From Paremcibacter congregatus (GTDB lineage Bacteria > Pseudomonadota > Alphaproteobacteria > Sphingomonadales > Emcibacteraceae), in assembly GCF_006385135.1 (NCBI RefSeq), contig NZ_CP041025.1:1519501-1583500 (forward strand): DNA of 64,000 nt. The letters are read 5' to 3'. The notes beneath the pieces were generated by a model. That model was not told where the DNA came from, did not search any database, and saw nothing but the letters and a program-made list of their open reading frames with translations. The position numbers were made by a program, and so were the translations under genes. Position 1 is the stretch's first letter; every line of letters begins with the position of its first letter. This document shows positions 1-9,372 of this stretch, one piece after another.

Positions 1-79
1 TTCTACAACAATTGACCAGTAGATTCCTGCGCAGACATAAAGAACGCGATGTTTCTTCTGTTGGGGGTCAGATTGTGCG

Positions 80-103
80 GCCCGCCAATTTTTATTGGCG
101 GGC
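80..103. other. perfect stem-loop, 10-bp stem
   Basis: Arms GCCCGCCAAT and ATTGGCGGGC flank a TTTT loop. No T-run follows on the plus strand, so it may be a processing or stabilising hairpin rather than a terminator. A short open frame entering from the left edge (positions 3-113) runs through it, so it could even lie in the tail of a partial gene. I cannot decide between these. Confidence 0.5.
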
Positions 104-166
104 TTAACTCTAAAGTTAAAATTCTCAGGGTAAGACACTACTCCCGTGGATGTCTTACTGAACTAT

Positions 167-202
167 GGGCCGGTTATACTTTGTATAAACCGGCCCTTTT
201 TT
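167..202 (+). terminator. intrinsic terminator of a gene left of the window
   Basis: GGGCCGGTT pairs with AACCGGCCC around a short loop and is followed by six T. This is a standard Rho-independent terminator on the plus strand, so the transcript must come from upstream of the window. A weaker 7-bp hairpin (TAAGACA/TGTCTTA, 131-157) precedes it. Confidence 0.8.
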
Positions 203-259
203 ATGGTGCCGCGGAGTATTTTGTCGCCGCGGCCGGTTCCTGCTGGCGCTTAAAAAAGT

Positions 260-1909
260 CTATGCCCGGACCGGTGGTCTGTCTGCCCCGAGTTCTGCAC
301 AAAGTTCCGGTACTGATTCTCGCACCACGTCAGGGACAATTCCCGGACCAAACCGCTCTGTTAAAAGTTTCAGGGAGCCGCGTAGAAGGTTGCTGCGGTG
401 CTTTTGATGACGGAACAGGCGCACGACGGTGTAGTGCGACCGCTTCAGGTAACCTTCCGCCGTTTCCGGTGTCATTTTGGCCAGCATGGCCATTATCGGT
501 GGACTGGCGGGCCGGTTGTCACCCGGTGTCAGCATCAGTGCGAGGCTAAGCTGTGGCGAGGTCGATGTGCGGCGGAATTGATCCTGTGGTATGGAGCTGA
601 GCATAAGCGCCAGTTCTTTCTGGCTATCGTCCCACCGTTTGGCCGCCATCAAACCTGCACAGCGCAGCACATGCAGAAAAATCTGGAACTGGGTGCCTTT
701 CTCGGAAAGTTCCAGAGACTGCGTCAGTAAATCAAGGCCGTCCTCTATATCCCCGAGATAAATTCGCATCTGGCCGTTAACGGCAAATGTTGCTGCATAG
801 GTTGTTTCATTATGAAGAGCTTCTTTGGCAACTTCTTCTGCCAGATGAGCGTGTCCCCGGCCAACAAAAAACAACAGTTTTGCCACCGCGAGGTAGAAAA
901 GAGGCTGGTTCTGAACATGGGGCAGGGCGTCAAGAAGCAAGGTTTCCATCTCGTTTTCTTCGGCCCTTGTATCACTGATATCATGGCTCTCATCAAGCAG
1001 GGTTGTATGAATCAAAGTGGCCAGAAGAATTTTGCTGCAATGGTCTTCAGGATATTTTTGCAATGTTTCCCGTAACAGGCCTTCGACCTTTTTCAGGCCC
1101 TCATATCCAGGATGAAACAGGGCAGTGGCGTCATCCAGGCGGAATGCAAGCGGCACGTCGCGGGCAGTGTGAGGTACATTGTCCTGATAAGTGAGATACT
1201 GCCAGATTTTGTCTTTGATTATCTGGGCATGGCCTTTTATGTCGGGGCTGTCCTGTTCTAAAGGTGGTTGAATGGGCAGGGTGATCCGGTCAGCCATGAT
1301 AATATTTTTGGTACGTCCGTCACGGACGGTAATGGCGCAGTGCAATTCTGACTTTATGGCAATGAAACTGGGCTCCAGGATAAACACTCCCTGGTCTTTT
1401 TCTGCGGCGGTATTTGGGTCTTGAGCGCTGTTGTCGACAATCCGGTTGCTGGGGTCAAACGCAGCTTTAAGTCCGGTGACAAGCTGGCTCAAACACCAGG
1501 TGGCATTGGGTTTATGGTGCTGCAGAAGCGTTAATCCATGTGCCGGCCGGATGTGCAGAAATATCGGTGTTCCTGACTGATACTCATCTTTACTCAAGGG
1601 GTTGGCAAGCCAGAGGTAGCCTTCGCCATATTGAGTTCCGATATATTTGGCGTTCTTCTTGGGGTCTTTCAGTTTTTTGCGCAACCGGCTGATGAGATAA
1701 TCAATATTGCGATCTGTGGTTTCACTGTCATCGGTGCCGATGGTATTGAGCAACTGGCTGCGGGACAGGATCTGTCCCGGCTTCGAGAGGAGAAGGGTGA
1801 GAAGGGCCCGTTCTGAACGGGTAAATTTCATTTTTTCTCCTGCGCGGGTTATGCCAAACAGAAAATTGGATTCGATATAAAAATCTTCAAAATAAATAGA
1901 ATCGGTCAT
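260..1909 (-). CDS. OmpR-type winged-helix regulator with TPR-like C-terminus
   Basis: A 549-residue protein. The first ~105 residues form an OmpR/PhoB-type winged-helix DNA-binding domain (FTRSERALLTLLL near the start, then the recognition region with RNIDYLISRLRKKL and the wing near YGEGYLWL). There is no receiver domain in front. The long remainder is helical and TPR-like, resembling the CadC/HilA-like architecture, but I see no membrane segment, so it is probably cytosolic. Family knowledge suggests a one-component regulator whose helical-repeat domain senses a protein or small-molecule partner. The target is unknown; the divergent SDR gene and the palindrome at 1987-2008 are the obvious candidates. 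The ATG at 1909 has only a weak RBS. Confidence 0.75.
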   Translation of the reverse strand: MTDSIYFEDFYIESNFLFGITRAGEKMKFTRSERALLTLLLSKPGQILSRSQLLNTIGTDDSETTDRNIDYLISRLRKKLKDPKKNAKYIGTQYGEGYLWLANPLSKDEYQSGTPIFLHIRPAHGLTLLQHHKPNATWCLSQLVTGLKAAFDPSNRIVDNSAQDPNTAAEKDQGVFILEPSFIAIKSELHCAITVRDGRTKNIIMADRITLPIQPPLEQDSPDIKGHAQIIKDKIWQYLTYQDNVPHTARDVPLAFRLDDATALFHPGYEGLKKVEGLLRETLQKYPEDHCSKILLATLIHTTLLDESHDISDTRAEENEMETLLLDALPHVQNQPLFYLAVAKLLFFVGRGHAHLAEEVAKEALHNETTYAATFAVNGQMRIYLGDIEDGLDLLTQSLELSEKGTQFQIFLHVLRCAGLMAAKRWDDSQKELALMLSSIPQDQFRRTSTSPQLSLALMLTPGDNRPASPPIMAMLAKMTPETAEGYLKRSHYTVVRLFRHQKHRSNLLRGSLKLLTERFGPGIVPDVVRESVPELCAELGADRPPVRA

Positions 1910-1986
1910 GACAGGTTTTCTTATAAAATTATTTTTACACCAGCGGGAGGCGATAGAGTGTCGTGTTTTTCCCGTAAGGCTTTGAA

Positions 1987-2008
1987 AAGATATAGTAGAC
2001 TATATCTT
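1987..2008. promoter_or_regulatory. 9-bp palindrome, possible operator
   Basis: AAGATATAG and CTATATCTT are perfect inverted arms with a TAGA centre, in the AT-rich space between the winged-helix regulator and the divergent SDR. The position and symmetry fit an operator; the link to the adjacent regulator is inference. Confidence 0.4.
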
Positions 2009-2111
2009 AGGTCACTGTAATATTTTTCGGGTATTTTTTCCCACCAAAGCAAACCATATGTCAGGCTAATACGTACAAATAAAAGAAATATTTCTTGAAA
2101 GGCGGATTGCT

Positions 2112-2870
2112 ATGGCGATGAAGATATGGATTACCGGTGGCAGCAGTGGATTGGGATATGCGCTGGTGCAAGCTTACCTGCGGGCCGGGTGTCATGTTTT
2201 CGCCACGGCCCGGGATGAGATAAAATTATCTGCCCTCGAAAAAGAGTGCCATGACCTGCCGGGTAGACTGGAAACGGCGTCGGTTGATGTTTGTGACCAG
2301 GCTGGGATCAGGTGTTTTTATGCAGACCTTCTGGCGCGGGATATCGTCCTGAACCGGGTTATATTGAACGCCGGAACACATATTCCAACTTCCGCCATTA
2401 ATTTTTTCCGCGCGGCCCATGAGAAGTTGATGGCGGTGAACTATGGGGGTGTTTTGAATTGTCTGGATGTGGTTCTGGCCGATTTTACCAGACGATGCAG
2501 TGGACAGGTGGCGATTGTTTCCTCTGTTGCGGGGTATCGGGGTTTACCAGGGGCCGGCGGATATGGCGCGACGAAGGCCGCCCTGATCAACCTGTGTGAG
2601 AGTATGCGGGGGGAATTGGACAGGGAAGGCGTTGATCTGCGCCTGATCAATCCGGGATTTGTTGCAACGCCGCTGACTGAGAAAAATGACTTTCCCATGC
2701 CGTTTCTGATCAGCGCCGAGAAGGCAGCGAGCTATATTGTTCGTGGCCTGGACGGATCAGCCTTTGAGATAGCGTTTCCCCGCCGTTTTGTGTGGCTGAT
2801 GAAGCTTCTGCGGGTTCTGCCCGATGGCGTATTCTTCCCAATCAGTCAGCGAATGTTACGGAACCGATAA
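2112..2870 (+). CDS. short-chain dehydrogenase/reductase
   Basis: A classical SDR of 252 residues. The N-terminal cofactor motif TGGSSGLG lies at about residues 8-15. The active site has a serine in the IVSSVAG stretch and the Tyr-x3-Lys in GGYGATKAA. It should be a cytosolic NAD(P)-dependent oxidoreductase; the substrate is not predictable. The RBS is AAGGCGG, nine bases before ATG. It ends 1 nt before the convergent DUF3833 gene. SDR, DUF3833, Cfa-like, DUF1365, FAD oxidoreductase and photolyase genes recur together near ECF sigma/ChrR pairs in proteobacteria, so it probably belongs to the same lipid or light-stress pathway. Confidence 0.85.
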   Translation: MAMKIWITGGSSGLGYALVQAYLRAGCHVFATARDEIKLSALEKECHDLPGRLETASVDVCDQAGIRCFYADLLARDIVLNRVILNAGTHIPTSAINFFRAAHEKLMAVNYGGVLNCLDVVLADFTRRCSGQVAIVSSVAGYRGLPGAGGYGATKAALINLCESMRGELDREGVDLRLINPGFVATPLTEKNDFPMPFLISAEKAASYIVRGLDGSAFEIAFPRRFVWLMKLLRVLPDGVFFPISQRMLRNR

Positions 2871-2871
2871 T

Positions 2872-3345
2872 TTAAGCCGGAACTTTTTGAAATGACAGGA
2901 ACACGGTTCCGATTTTAAAACCCCAACGATATACGGTCGCCTTGTTGGATAAAGTCCCGTTATCATGTAAGAACATCCAGTCATCGAAACGCACCTCCCA
3001 GATCTTGTCTCCAACATCCAGTTTGTAATTATAGGTCCAGTAAAAACTGTTTCCTGATGTCTGTCCCAGAGCAATGCCGATGATTTGCTCTGTGGCGCCG
3101 CTATAGGTGTTTTCTCCGGTCTTTATGATTTCCCAATGCCTGAATTCGGTTTTGCCATTTTGATAGAGAAAGTGTTCGTCGAGGGTCAGCATGTTGCCGT
3201 CCCAGGTTCCGGTGGTATCAATGGTAAATTGATTTCTGACAGTTCCGAAGCGATCTTCAAATAAACCGGTTGCTTTGGTTTTTCCGGAAAAATATTCTTC
3301 GAGAACCAGTTTTGGAGTGGTGTTTTTGAAATCTGCAGGTTTCAT
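2872..3345 (-). CDS. DUF3833 family protein
   Basis: A 157-residue protein that I recognise as DUF3833: the FEDRFG and WDGNML-like lipocalin-style strands and the WTYNYKLDVGDKIWEVRFDDWM core are typical. Many family members carry a lipoprotein signal; this one starts directly with MKPADF and has none, so it looks cytosolic. It overlaps the upstream Cfa-like gene by 4 nt and is the last gene of the photo-oxidative stress operon. The biochemical role is unknown; family context suggests lipid modification or transport. Confidence 0.75.
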   Translation of the reverse strand: MKPADFKNTTPKLVLEEYFSGKTKATGLFEDRFGTVRNQFTIDTTGTWDGNMLTLDEHFLYQNGKTEFRHWEIIKTGENTYSGATEQIIGIALGQTSGNSFYWTYNYKLDVGDKIWEVRFDDWMFLHDNGTLSNKATVYRWGFKIGTVFLSFQKVPA

Positions 3346-4616
3346 GATTTTCCCCCGCCGTTCATTTCGGGAGAAGTCGGGGGATGAGCCAGGAAATAAT
3401 GTTTTACATCAATGTTCTTCTGCTGGAAACCGGCTTCACAATAAGACAGATAGAACAACCACATACGTATAAAGTTTTTGCTGAAACCCATAGCCTTTAT
3501 CTTGTCGCGCGCAGCGGAAAAAGAGTGCCGCCACGCCTTCAGTGTCCTGGCGTAATCCTGCCCAAAAGAGTGTTGTCCGGTGAGATCAAGTCCGCTCGCC
3601 TGACGGACATTCTGAAAGCGGGCGTCAGAGGGCAGCAAGCCGCCGGGGAAAATATACTTTTGAATAAAATCAAGGCGGTTACGATACCGTTCAAATCGGT
3701 GATCTTGCAGAGTGATCACCTGAATGGCCACTTGCCCTTCGGGTTTCAGCAGGGTTCTGATCTTGTTGAAAAAGGTGGGCCAATATTCTTCTCCGACGGC
3801 CTCTAGCATTTCAATCGAGACAATATGGTCGAAACAGCCCTGGGTATCGCGATAATCCTGCAGTCTCAGGTCCGCCCTGTCGGCGAGACCGCATTTCTCA
3901 AGTCTGGACCGGGCATAGGCCAATTGCTGTTTTGACAGGGTAAGGCCGGTGATGCGGCAGTCATATTCCTGTAAAATAAATTCGGCGAAGCCGCCCCAAC
4001 CACAACCAATTTCCAGTATATGATCGCCGGACGTGATGCCGATTTTTTCTGCGATCTGACGGTATTTTTCTGTCTGGGCGGCTTTCAGGGTCATATCCGG
4101 TTCGGTATACAGGGCGGCGGAATAAGTCATGCTGTCATCCAGCCACAATTCATAAAAGTCATTGCCGAGGTCATAGTGATGGGCGATATTTTTCTGACTT
4201 CCCTTACGGCTGTTGCGGTTCAGGAACAGCCGTATCTTGTCGAGTATACGTAATCCGCTAAGGGCGGGCAGGAGGGTTTCACCCTGTTCCATATTCTCGG
4301 CCAACAGGTGTAAGAGAGCTGTCAGGTCGCTAGTCTGCCACTCGTCTTTCATGTAACTTTCCCCAAGCCCGATATCGCCATCTTGCAAAATACGGGAAAC
4401 AACAGACCAGGAGTGCAGGGTCATGTCGGCGGAGAGCAGGTTTTCCGAAGCCTGGTTTTGTGTGCCTTTGAAACAATATATATTGCCAGAGGGAAAGGTG
4501 ACGGTAAGAACGCCGTATTTAAGGTGAGACAAGGCAGTGGTGAACAGGCGCTCCAAAGTGTTTTTAGGGGCGTTGACTGTGGTTTTCACAGGTGACTTGT
4601 AACATGTACCGTCCAT
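3342..4616 (-). CDS. cyclopropane-fatty-acid synthase-like SAM methyltransferase
   Basis: A 424-residue protein of the Cfa/mycolic acid methyltransferase family. The SAM-binding motif ILEIGCGWGG lies at about residues 198-207, preceded by the AHHYDLGNDFYELWLDDSMTY signature that places the acyl chain. Such enzymes modify unsaturated phospholipid acyl chains at the membrane using S-adenosylmethionine. In Rhodobacter sphaeroides, RpoE-dependent relatives take part in furan fatty acid synthesis, so the product need not be a cyclopropane. It lies between the DUF1365 and DUF3833 genes in a tight operon. Confidence 0.85.
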   Translation of the reverse strand: MDGTCYKSPVKTTVNAPKNTLERLFTTALSHLKYGVLTVTFPSGNIYCFKGTQNQASENLLSADMTLHSWSVVSRILQDGDIGLGESYMKDEWQTSDLTALLHLLAENMEQGETLLPALSGLRILDKIRLFLNRNSRKGSQKNIAHHYDLGNDFYELWLDDSMTYSAALYTEPDMTLKAAQTEKYRQIAEKIGITSGDHILEIGCGWGGFAEFILQEYDCRITGLTLSKQQLAYARSRLEKCGLADRADLRLQDYRDTQGCFDHIVSIEMLEAVGEEYWPTFFNKIRTLLKPEGQVAIQVITLQDHRFERYRNRLDFIQKYIFPGGLLPSDARFQNVRQASGLDLTGQHSFGQDYARTLKAWRHSFSAARDKIKAMGFSKNFIRMWLFYLSYCEAGFQQKNIDVKHYFLAHPPTSPEMNGGGKS

Positions 4617-4631
4617 TATTAATCCTTCAAA

Positions 4632-5429
4632 CTAGTTACGCGATATTTTGGGGGGGAGACCAGGGTTCCGGAAAACCTTTAACCCTTTCGCCCAGAGTAA
4701 AAGTGCCTGCCAATGGATGCTTATGATGACCTTGAATGTCATGAAAGGTATGCGCAGGAAGAGCCTTAGCAGGTTGCCTGACGTGAGAGGTTGGCGTTTC
4801 CCACTAAAGCAGGCCGTCAATCCCGGGGGGGCTGTTGTCTCATTCGTCGGATGATAGTCAATGGTCAGGGCAAGATGGTTTTCGGTTACTTTATGATGGA
4901 ACCGATAGCAGCCATCCTGATTAAAAAAGGGAGACACATGTAGTTTCTTCGGGGTGAGGTGCGGCAAAATCATGCCGCCGTCCTGTTGTGCTGCGCACAC
5001 ATATATATGGCGATCACCAAAGGTATTATGGACTTCGTAAAGAACTGCAATGATGTGATTTTTTCTGTTATGGCAATAATATACCGTGATCGGGTTGAAG
5101 CCATAGCCCAACACCCGCGGCATGGTCAGCATCATTACCTTGCCCAAGGGGGCCGTAATCCGGTTCTCGATAAGCAAATCTGCAATTTGGTTTTTGAGAG
5201 GGCGGTGTTTTTCAAGCCCGTAATCCTTGTCATGAAATGAGAAAAAATTGAACCGGTTATGGGACAGGAAAGCCGAACCCGATGTCCCCACAGTGATTTC
5301 ATCAAGGTCAAGCAGCAGGTAAAACACCGGATATTTGAACTGGTGGCTTTTTGTGTGGTTTCTTTTATGCCACACGGCGCCGGGAAACAGGCCCGGATGG
5401 CGCAGAGGGGCTGACGAAAGATTTTTCAT
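4632..5429 (-). CDS. DUF1365 family protein
   Basis: A 265-residue DUF1365 member (GAVWHKRNHTKSHQFKYPVFYLLLDLDE at the N-terminus, GYGFNPITVYYCHN in the middle, VSPFFNQDGCYRF later). The function is not established, but the family almost always lies next to a Cfa-like methyltransferase and a flavin amine-oxidase-like gene, as here. Its start overlaps the upstream FAD gene by 4 nt, which implies translational coupling. A role in modifying unsaturated fatty acids is inferred from context only. Confidence 0.8.
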   Translation of the reverse strand: MKNLSSAPLRHPGLFPGAVWHKRNHTKSHQFKYPVFYLLLDLDEITVGTSGSAFLSHNRFNFFSFHDKDYGLEKHRPLKNQIADLLIENRITAPLGKVMMLTMPRVLGYGFNPITVYYCHNRKNHIIAVLYEVHNTFGDRHIYVCAAQQDGGMILPHLTPKKLHVSPFFNQDGCYRFHHKVTENHLALTIDYHPTNETTAPPGLTACFSGKRQPLTSGNLLRLFLRIPFMTFKVIISIHWQALLLWAKGLKVFRNPGLPPKISRN

Positions 5430-6802
5430 GCGGCCCCCGAAAGATAATCTTTGTTGTCAAACCAGGGCATTTCAGGGGCAATATGGTCCTTAAGGCCAAT
5501 GCGCAGGTTTTGTCCATCAAGTTGCCAGGGCCGGCGAACCGCGCCAATTTTTTCGGCAATGCTGAGCCCGGCCTGAATGCCGTCTTCATGGAAGCCGTCC
5601 CCAAGATATGCCCCGGCAAACCAGATGTTATTTTGCCCCTGAATGGTCCAGATATCTTTTTGCGCCTGGTGGGTCTGATGGGTAAACAAGGGGTGGTCAT
5701 AGGAATAGCGTCCCAGGATTTTACGGGGATCGATCGGTTCTGCCGGATTGAGGGTGACAATCACCGGTGTTCTGGTGGGCAGGGGTTGCAGCTTGTTCAT
5801 CCAGTAAGAGAGCGGGGTGCCTTTACGGCTTTCAATATAATTCCAGCTTGCCCAGGCAGATTTGCGACGGGGCATCTGACGGGTGTCCGTATGGAGGTAA
5901 ACTTCATTCGTCTGGTAGGGGATATTCTGTAAAATCGTCACCTGTTCACGGGACGGATTGGTCAGCAGAGCCAGGGCCTGATCCGCATGACAGGCGAAAA
6001 TAACGTGGTCAAATACCTTTTGTTGATGGTTCTTGCCGCAGACCACTGTCCCGGCAGGGGTGCGCATGACATGGCTGACCGGTGTGGACAGATGAATGTG
6101 TGACGCGAAACCTGTGGTGAGTTTCTTAATATATTCGCGGCTTCCGCCAACGACCGTACGCCATTCCGGACGTTTTCTGAATTGGGTCAGGCCATGGTTT
6201 TTGAAAAACTTAAGAAAAGCCAAAGCCGGATATTCGAGAATATTTTTTTGATCACCGGACCATATGGCGGCTCCCATCGGGCTTAGGTGATCCTGAATGA
6301 AATCGGAGCGATAATTTTCTTTGCTCAGAAGTTCGCCGAGGGTCATCCGGGCGGTGGCGGGATCATCAATGTAGCGTTGTGTATTATGATAAAAACGCAC
6401 GATGCCTGCCAGCATGCCCCAGAAACGTTTTCTGAAGAGGTTGGAGGGCTGGGCCAATAGTCCTGCAATGCCGGTGCCGCCGGCATATTCGAATCCCCCT
6501 CGATCCAGGGATGCGGCAAAGGACATGTCTGTTGGTGTGGTTTCGACCTTAAGGTGATTAAAAAGGGCCGTCAGGTTGGGGTAATTCTGTGGATTGTAGA
6601 CAATAAAGCCGGTATCGACGGGAAAAGTCTTATCATCAAGGGTGATGTCTACAGTATGGCTGTGTCCACCAATATAGTTGGCGCTTTCATAGAGGGTGAC
6701 GTCATGGGTCTGTGACAGCAGCCATGCGGCGGAAAGGCCTGAAATGCCGGTGCCTATGATGGCGACGCTTTTATTCTTTCCTGTCTTGGTCTGCCCTGAC
6801 AT
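5426..6802 (-). CDS. FAD-dependent amine-oxidase-like oxidoreductase
   Basis: A 458-residue flavoprotein with an N-terminal Rossmann motif GTGISGLSAAWLL and a C-terminal FAD motif around WFAGAYLGDGFHEDGIQAG. It belongs to the NAD(P)/FAD oxidoreductase group that accompanies DUF1365 and Cfa-like genes; the R. sphaeroides counterpart is linked to a desaturation step in furan fatty acid formation. The start is set at the ATG at 6802 because a strong AGGAGG lies just upstream; a longer reading to 6850 has no RBS. It is 87 nt downstream of phrB. Confidence 0.82.
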   Translation of the reverse strand: MSGQTKTGKNKSVAIIGTGISGLSAAWLLSQTHDVTLYESANYIGGHSHTVDITLDDKTFPVDTGFIVYNPQNYPNLTALFNHLKVETTPTDMSFAASLDRGGFEYAGGTGIAGLLAQPSNLFRKRFWGMLAGIVRFYHNTQRYIDDPATARMTLGELLSKENYRSDFIQDHLSPMGAAIWSGDQKNILEYPALAFLKFFKNHGLTQFRKRPEWRTVVGGSREYIKKLTTGFASHIHLSTPVSHVMRTPAGTVVCGKNHQQKVFDHVIFACHADQALALLTNPSREQVTILQNIPYQTNEVYLHTDTRQMPRRKSAWASWNYIESRKGTPLSYWMNKLQPLPTRTPVIVTLNPAEPIDPRKILGRYSYDHPLFTHQTHQAQKDIWTIQGQNNIWFAGAYLGDGFHEDGIQAGLSIAEKIGAVRRPWQLDGQNLRIGLKDHIAPEMPWFDNKDYLSGAA

Positions 6803-6889
6803 GTTGTCCTCCTGTCCTCCGGTTCCTTTGATACAATCTATACGATGCATAAGGTGTCTTGGATTATAAAATTAAGAATATTGTGTGTT

Positions 6890-8308
6890 TTAATTCTGAA
6901 TATTCTTATATGCCTCTAAAGCCCGGGTTCGACCGACGCCCAGTTCTATTATAGGGGCGGGGTAGGATGCGGGGGGCTGCGTCATGTTCCAGGGCTTATG
7001 GATATATTTCGCGGGAACGTTTTTAAGCTCAGGCACCCACCGTCTAACATAGTCGCCCAAGGGATCAAATTTTTCTCCCTGAAGCACCGGGTTGAAAATT
7101 CTGAAATAAGGAGAGGCGTCGCACCCAGAGCCCGCCACCCATTGCCAACTCGCGCTGTTGCTGGCCAGGTCGGCATCCACCAGGGTATCCCAAAACCACG
7201 CCGCGCCCTGTTGCCAGGGGATCATCAGGTGTTTGACGAGAAAGGATGCGGTGATCATGCGAACACGGTTATGCATCCAGCCTGTATCCCATAATTGCCG
7301 CATGCCGGCGTCGACAATGGGGATACCGGTCCGACCTTTTTGCCAGGCCGCAAGCGCGGCAGGTTCATCGCGCCAGGGAAAGGGATCGAATTCCCGGCGC
7401 AGATTTTCTGTGGTGATTTGGGGGAAATGATACAGAAGATGGGTGCTGAACTCGCGCCAGCCCAGTTCGGCCCGGAATTGGCCACTGTAATCATGAAGCG
7501 GGTCGATCAGTTCCAACGCTGACCATATTTGTCGGGGGCTGATTTCACCCCAATGCAGATGAGGGGACAGTTGGGATGTTTTCTTTTGGTCTGGGCGGTC
7601 GCGTCCGGTGTCATAATCGGGTAAGGCGCAGGTGATGAAATCATCCAATCTGTTTTGGGCGGCATCTTCGCCAATACCTGCGCCGGAAGGGAGCAGCCAC
7701 TGTGCCGCCAGGGGGGCGGCCCAGTAGGACGGGTGAGGTCGTAACGACCAGTCAGTGAGGTGATCGCTTTGCAGGGACTGCTGAAAAGCAGGGGGACATT
7801 CCGGACGGGGCAAGGGCGGGGTGGAAGACATGACGTTTCGCGCCTGACGCCAGAAGGGAGTGAATATTTTATACGGCGTGCCGGTTTTCGTCGCCACATG
7901 CCAGGGTTCGACCAACAAACTGGCATTGAAGGAATGAACAGTGATGCCATTGTTTGTCAGGAAGGCTTTGATTTCTGTGTCTCTGGTCTGGGCATATGGA
8001 TCATACATGCGATTCCAATGAACCGTGTCGGCGCCTGTTTCCTGGCATAAGGCGTCTAGGATCTGCCGGGGATTGCCGCGTCTGAGTATCAGGGGAATGC
8101 CAAGTCCGTCCAGCGCGGCAGACAGGGACATCAGACTATGATACAGCCACCATTTACTGGCCCCGCCGAGTGGAAAATCAATCTGGGTCTGATCTTCCAG
8201 AATATAAGTCGCGACGACAGGTTGACCGGTCTGGCAGGCTTTAAATAGCGCCGGATTATCGGCAAGTCTCAGATCTTTGCGAAACCATACGATTACAGGT
8301 GCGTTCAT
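6890..8308 (-). CDS. phrB: deoxyribodipyrimidine photolyase
   Basis: A 472-residue class I photolyase. The N-terminal alpha/beta antenna domain begins VIVWFRKDLRLADNPAL. The C-terminal FAD domain carries the hallmark tracts GIPIVDAGMRQLWDTGWMHNRVRM and ASNSASWQWVAGSG. It repairs cyclobutane pyrimidine dimers in DNA using blue light, FAD and an antenna chromophore. It starts 5 nt after hemH, so the two are co-transcribed. Presence beside rpoE/chrR matches the known singlet-oxygen regulons. Confidence 0.95.
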   Translation of the reverse strand: MNAPVIVWFRKDLRLADNPALFKACQTGQPVVATYILEDQTQIDFPLGGASKWWLYHSLMSLSAALDGLGIPLILRRGNPRQILDALCQETGADTVHWNRMYDPYAQTRDTEIKAFLTNNGITVHSFNASLLVEPWHVATKTGTPYKIFTPFWRQARNVMSSTPPLPRPECPPAFQQSLQSDHLTDWSLRPHPSYWAAPLAAQWLLPSGAGIGEDAAQNRLDDFITCALPDYDTGRDRPDQKKTSQLSPHLHWGEISPRQIWSALELIDPLHDYSGQFRAELGWREFSTHLLYHFPQITTENLRREFDPFPWRDEPAALAAWQKGRTGIPIVDAGMRQLWDTGWMHNRVRMITASFLVKHLMIPWQQGAAWFWDTLVDADLASNSASWQWVAGSGCDASPYFRIFNPVLQGEKFDPLGDYVRRWVPELKNVPAKYIHKPWNMTQPPASYPAPIIELGVGRTRALEAYKNIQN

Positions 8309-8313
8309 GGGGG

Positions 8314-9372
8314 TCAGGCCTTGTTGTTTTGGCTGTCTGGTGAATCAAACTGAAACGGAAGGTTATCTTTCACCAGATCATGCATCATGTCGATATGATC
8401 TGGCTGATCGTTAAGGCAGGGGATGTAATCATACCTTTCCCCGCCGGCTTCCATAAAATAGGCGCGGTTTTCAACTTCGATCTCGTCGATGGTTTCCAGG
8501 CAATCGGCTGAAAAACCGGGACAGATCACGGCCACATGTTTGATATTCTGGGCGGGAAGTGATTTTAAGGTGTCATCTGTATAGGGGCTGAGCCAGGCCT
8601 CCCGCCCAAAACGCGACTGGAAACTGGTCATGATCTTGTCTGCCGCAAGGCCCAGACGGGCGTGGACCAGACGGGTGGTTTGCTGGCAAAAACAATAATA
8701 AGGGTCGCCTTTTTCAAGATAGCGCTGGGGAATGCCGTGATAGGAAAAGAGGATCAGGTCGGGTTCCCCGTTTTGATCAATATAATCCTGAATTGACCAG
8801 GTCACGGCCTTGAGATAAGCATCATGAAGATGGTAGCCGCTAATGAATTTGAATTCCGGCACCCAGCGATATTGGCTCAGTTCCTTGGCGAAAGCGTCAA
8901 ACGTAGACCCGTTGGTGGCGGCGCAATATTGAGGGTAGAGGGGCAGGGCGATGATGTTGCGCACATTGTGGGCGGTAAAATCCGTCAGGACGTCTTTTAT
9001 GGACGGATTGCCGTAGCGCATGGCGCAGGCGACCACGATCTGATCTTTCCCATAAACATGATCCATCTTCTTCTGCAAGGCGGCGGCCTGGTGTTGGGTA
9101 ATATCAAGCAGGGGGGAGCCTTCTTCGGTCCAGACTTCGGCGTAATTTTTGGCCGAGGCGCGGGACCGCAGCGGCAGAATGACGAGATTCAGAATAAACC
9201 ACCATATCAGGCGGGGCACTTCAACGACACGCGGGTCACTGAGAAATTCCTTCAGGTAGCACCGTAGAGCGGCGGGACGAGGGGCATCGGGCGTGCCGAG
9301 GTTGGTGATCAGGACGCCGGTTTTCGGGCGGGGTCCCTTGTGAGAATAGTCGGTCTGTCCTTTAAAGGCCAT
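8314..9372 (-). CDS. hemH: ferrochelatase
   Basis: A 352-residue ferrochelatase that inserts Fe(II) into protoporphyrin IX in the last step of haem synthesis. The signature LILFSYHGIPQRYLEKGDPY contains the catalytic histidine, and the conserved CPGFSADCLETIDEI follows near residue 290. The N-terminus TGVLITNLGTPDAP is typical. It is the first gene of the operon that continues into phrB, and is divergent from the ECF sigma gene. Protoporphyrin is a photosensitiser, so control together with a photo-oxidative stress response would make sense. Confidence 0.95.
   Translation of the reverse strand: MAFKGQTDYSHKGPRPKTGVLITNLGTPDAPRPAALRCYLKEFLSDPRVVEVPRLIWWFILNLVILPLRSRASAKNYAEVWTEEGSPLLDITQHQAAALQKKMDHVYGKDQIVVACAMRYGNPSIKDVLTDFTAHNVRNIIALPLYPQYCAATNGSTFDAFAKELSQYRWVPEFKFISGYHLHDAYLKAVTWSIQDYIDQNGEPDLILFSYHGIPQRYLEKGDPYYCFCQQTTRLVHARLGLAADKIMTSFQSRFGREAWLSPYTDDTLKSLPAQNIKHVAVICPGFSADCLETIDEIEVENRAYFMEAGGERYDYIPCLNDQPDHIDMMHDLVKDNLPFQFDSPDSQNNKA

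Noticed and set aside
49-549. 166-residue plus-strand frame at the left edge
   Set aside because: It runs through an intrinsic terminator and into the antisense of the winged-helix regulator gene.
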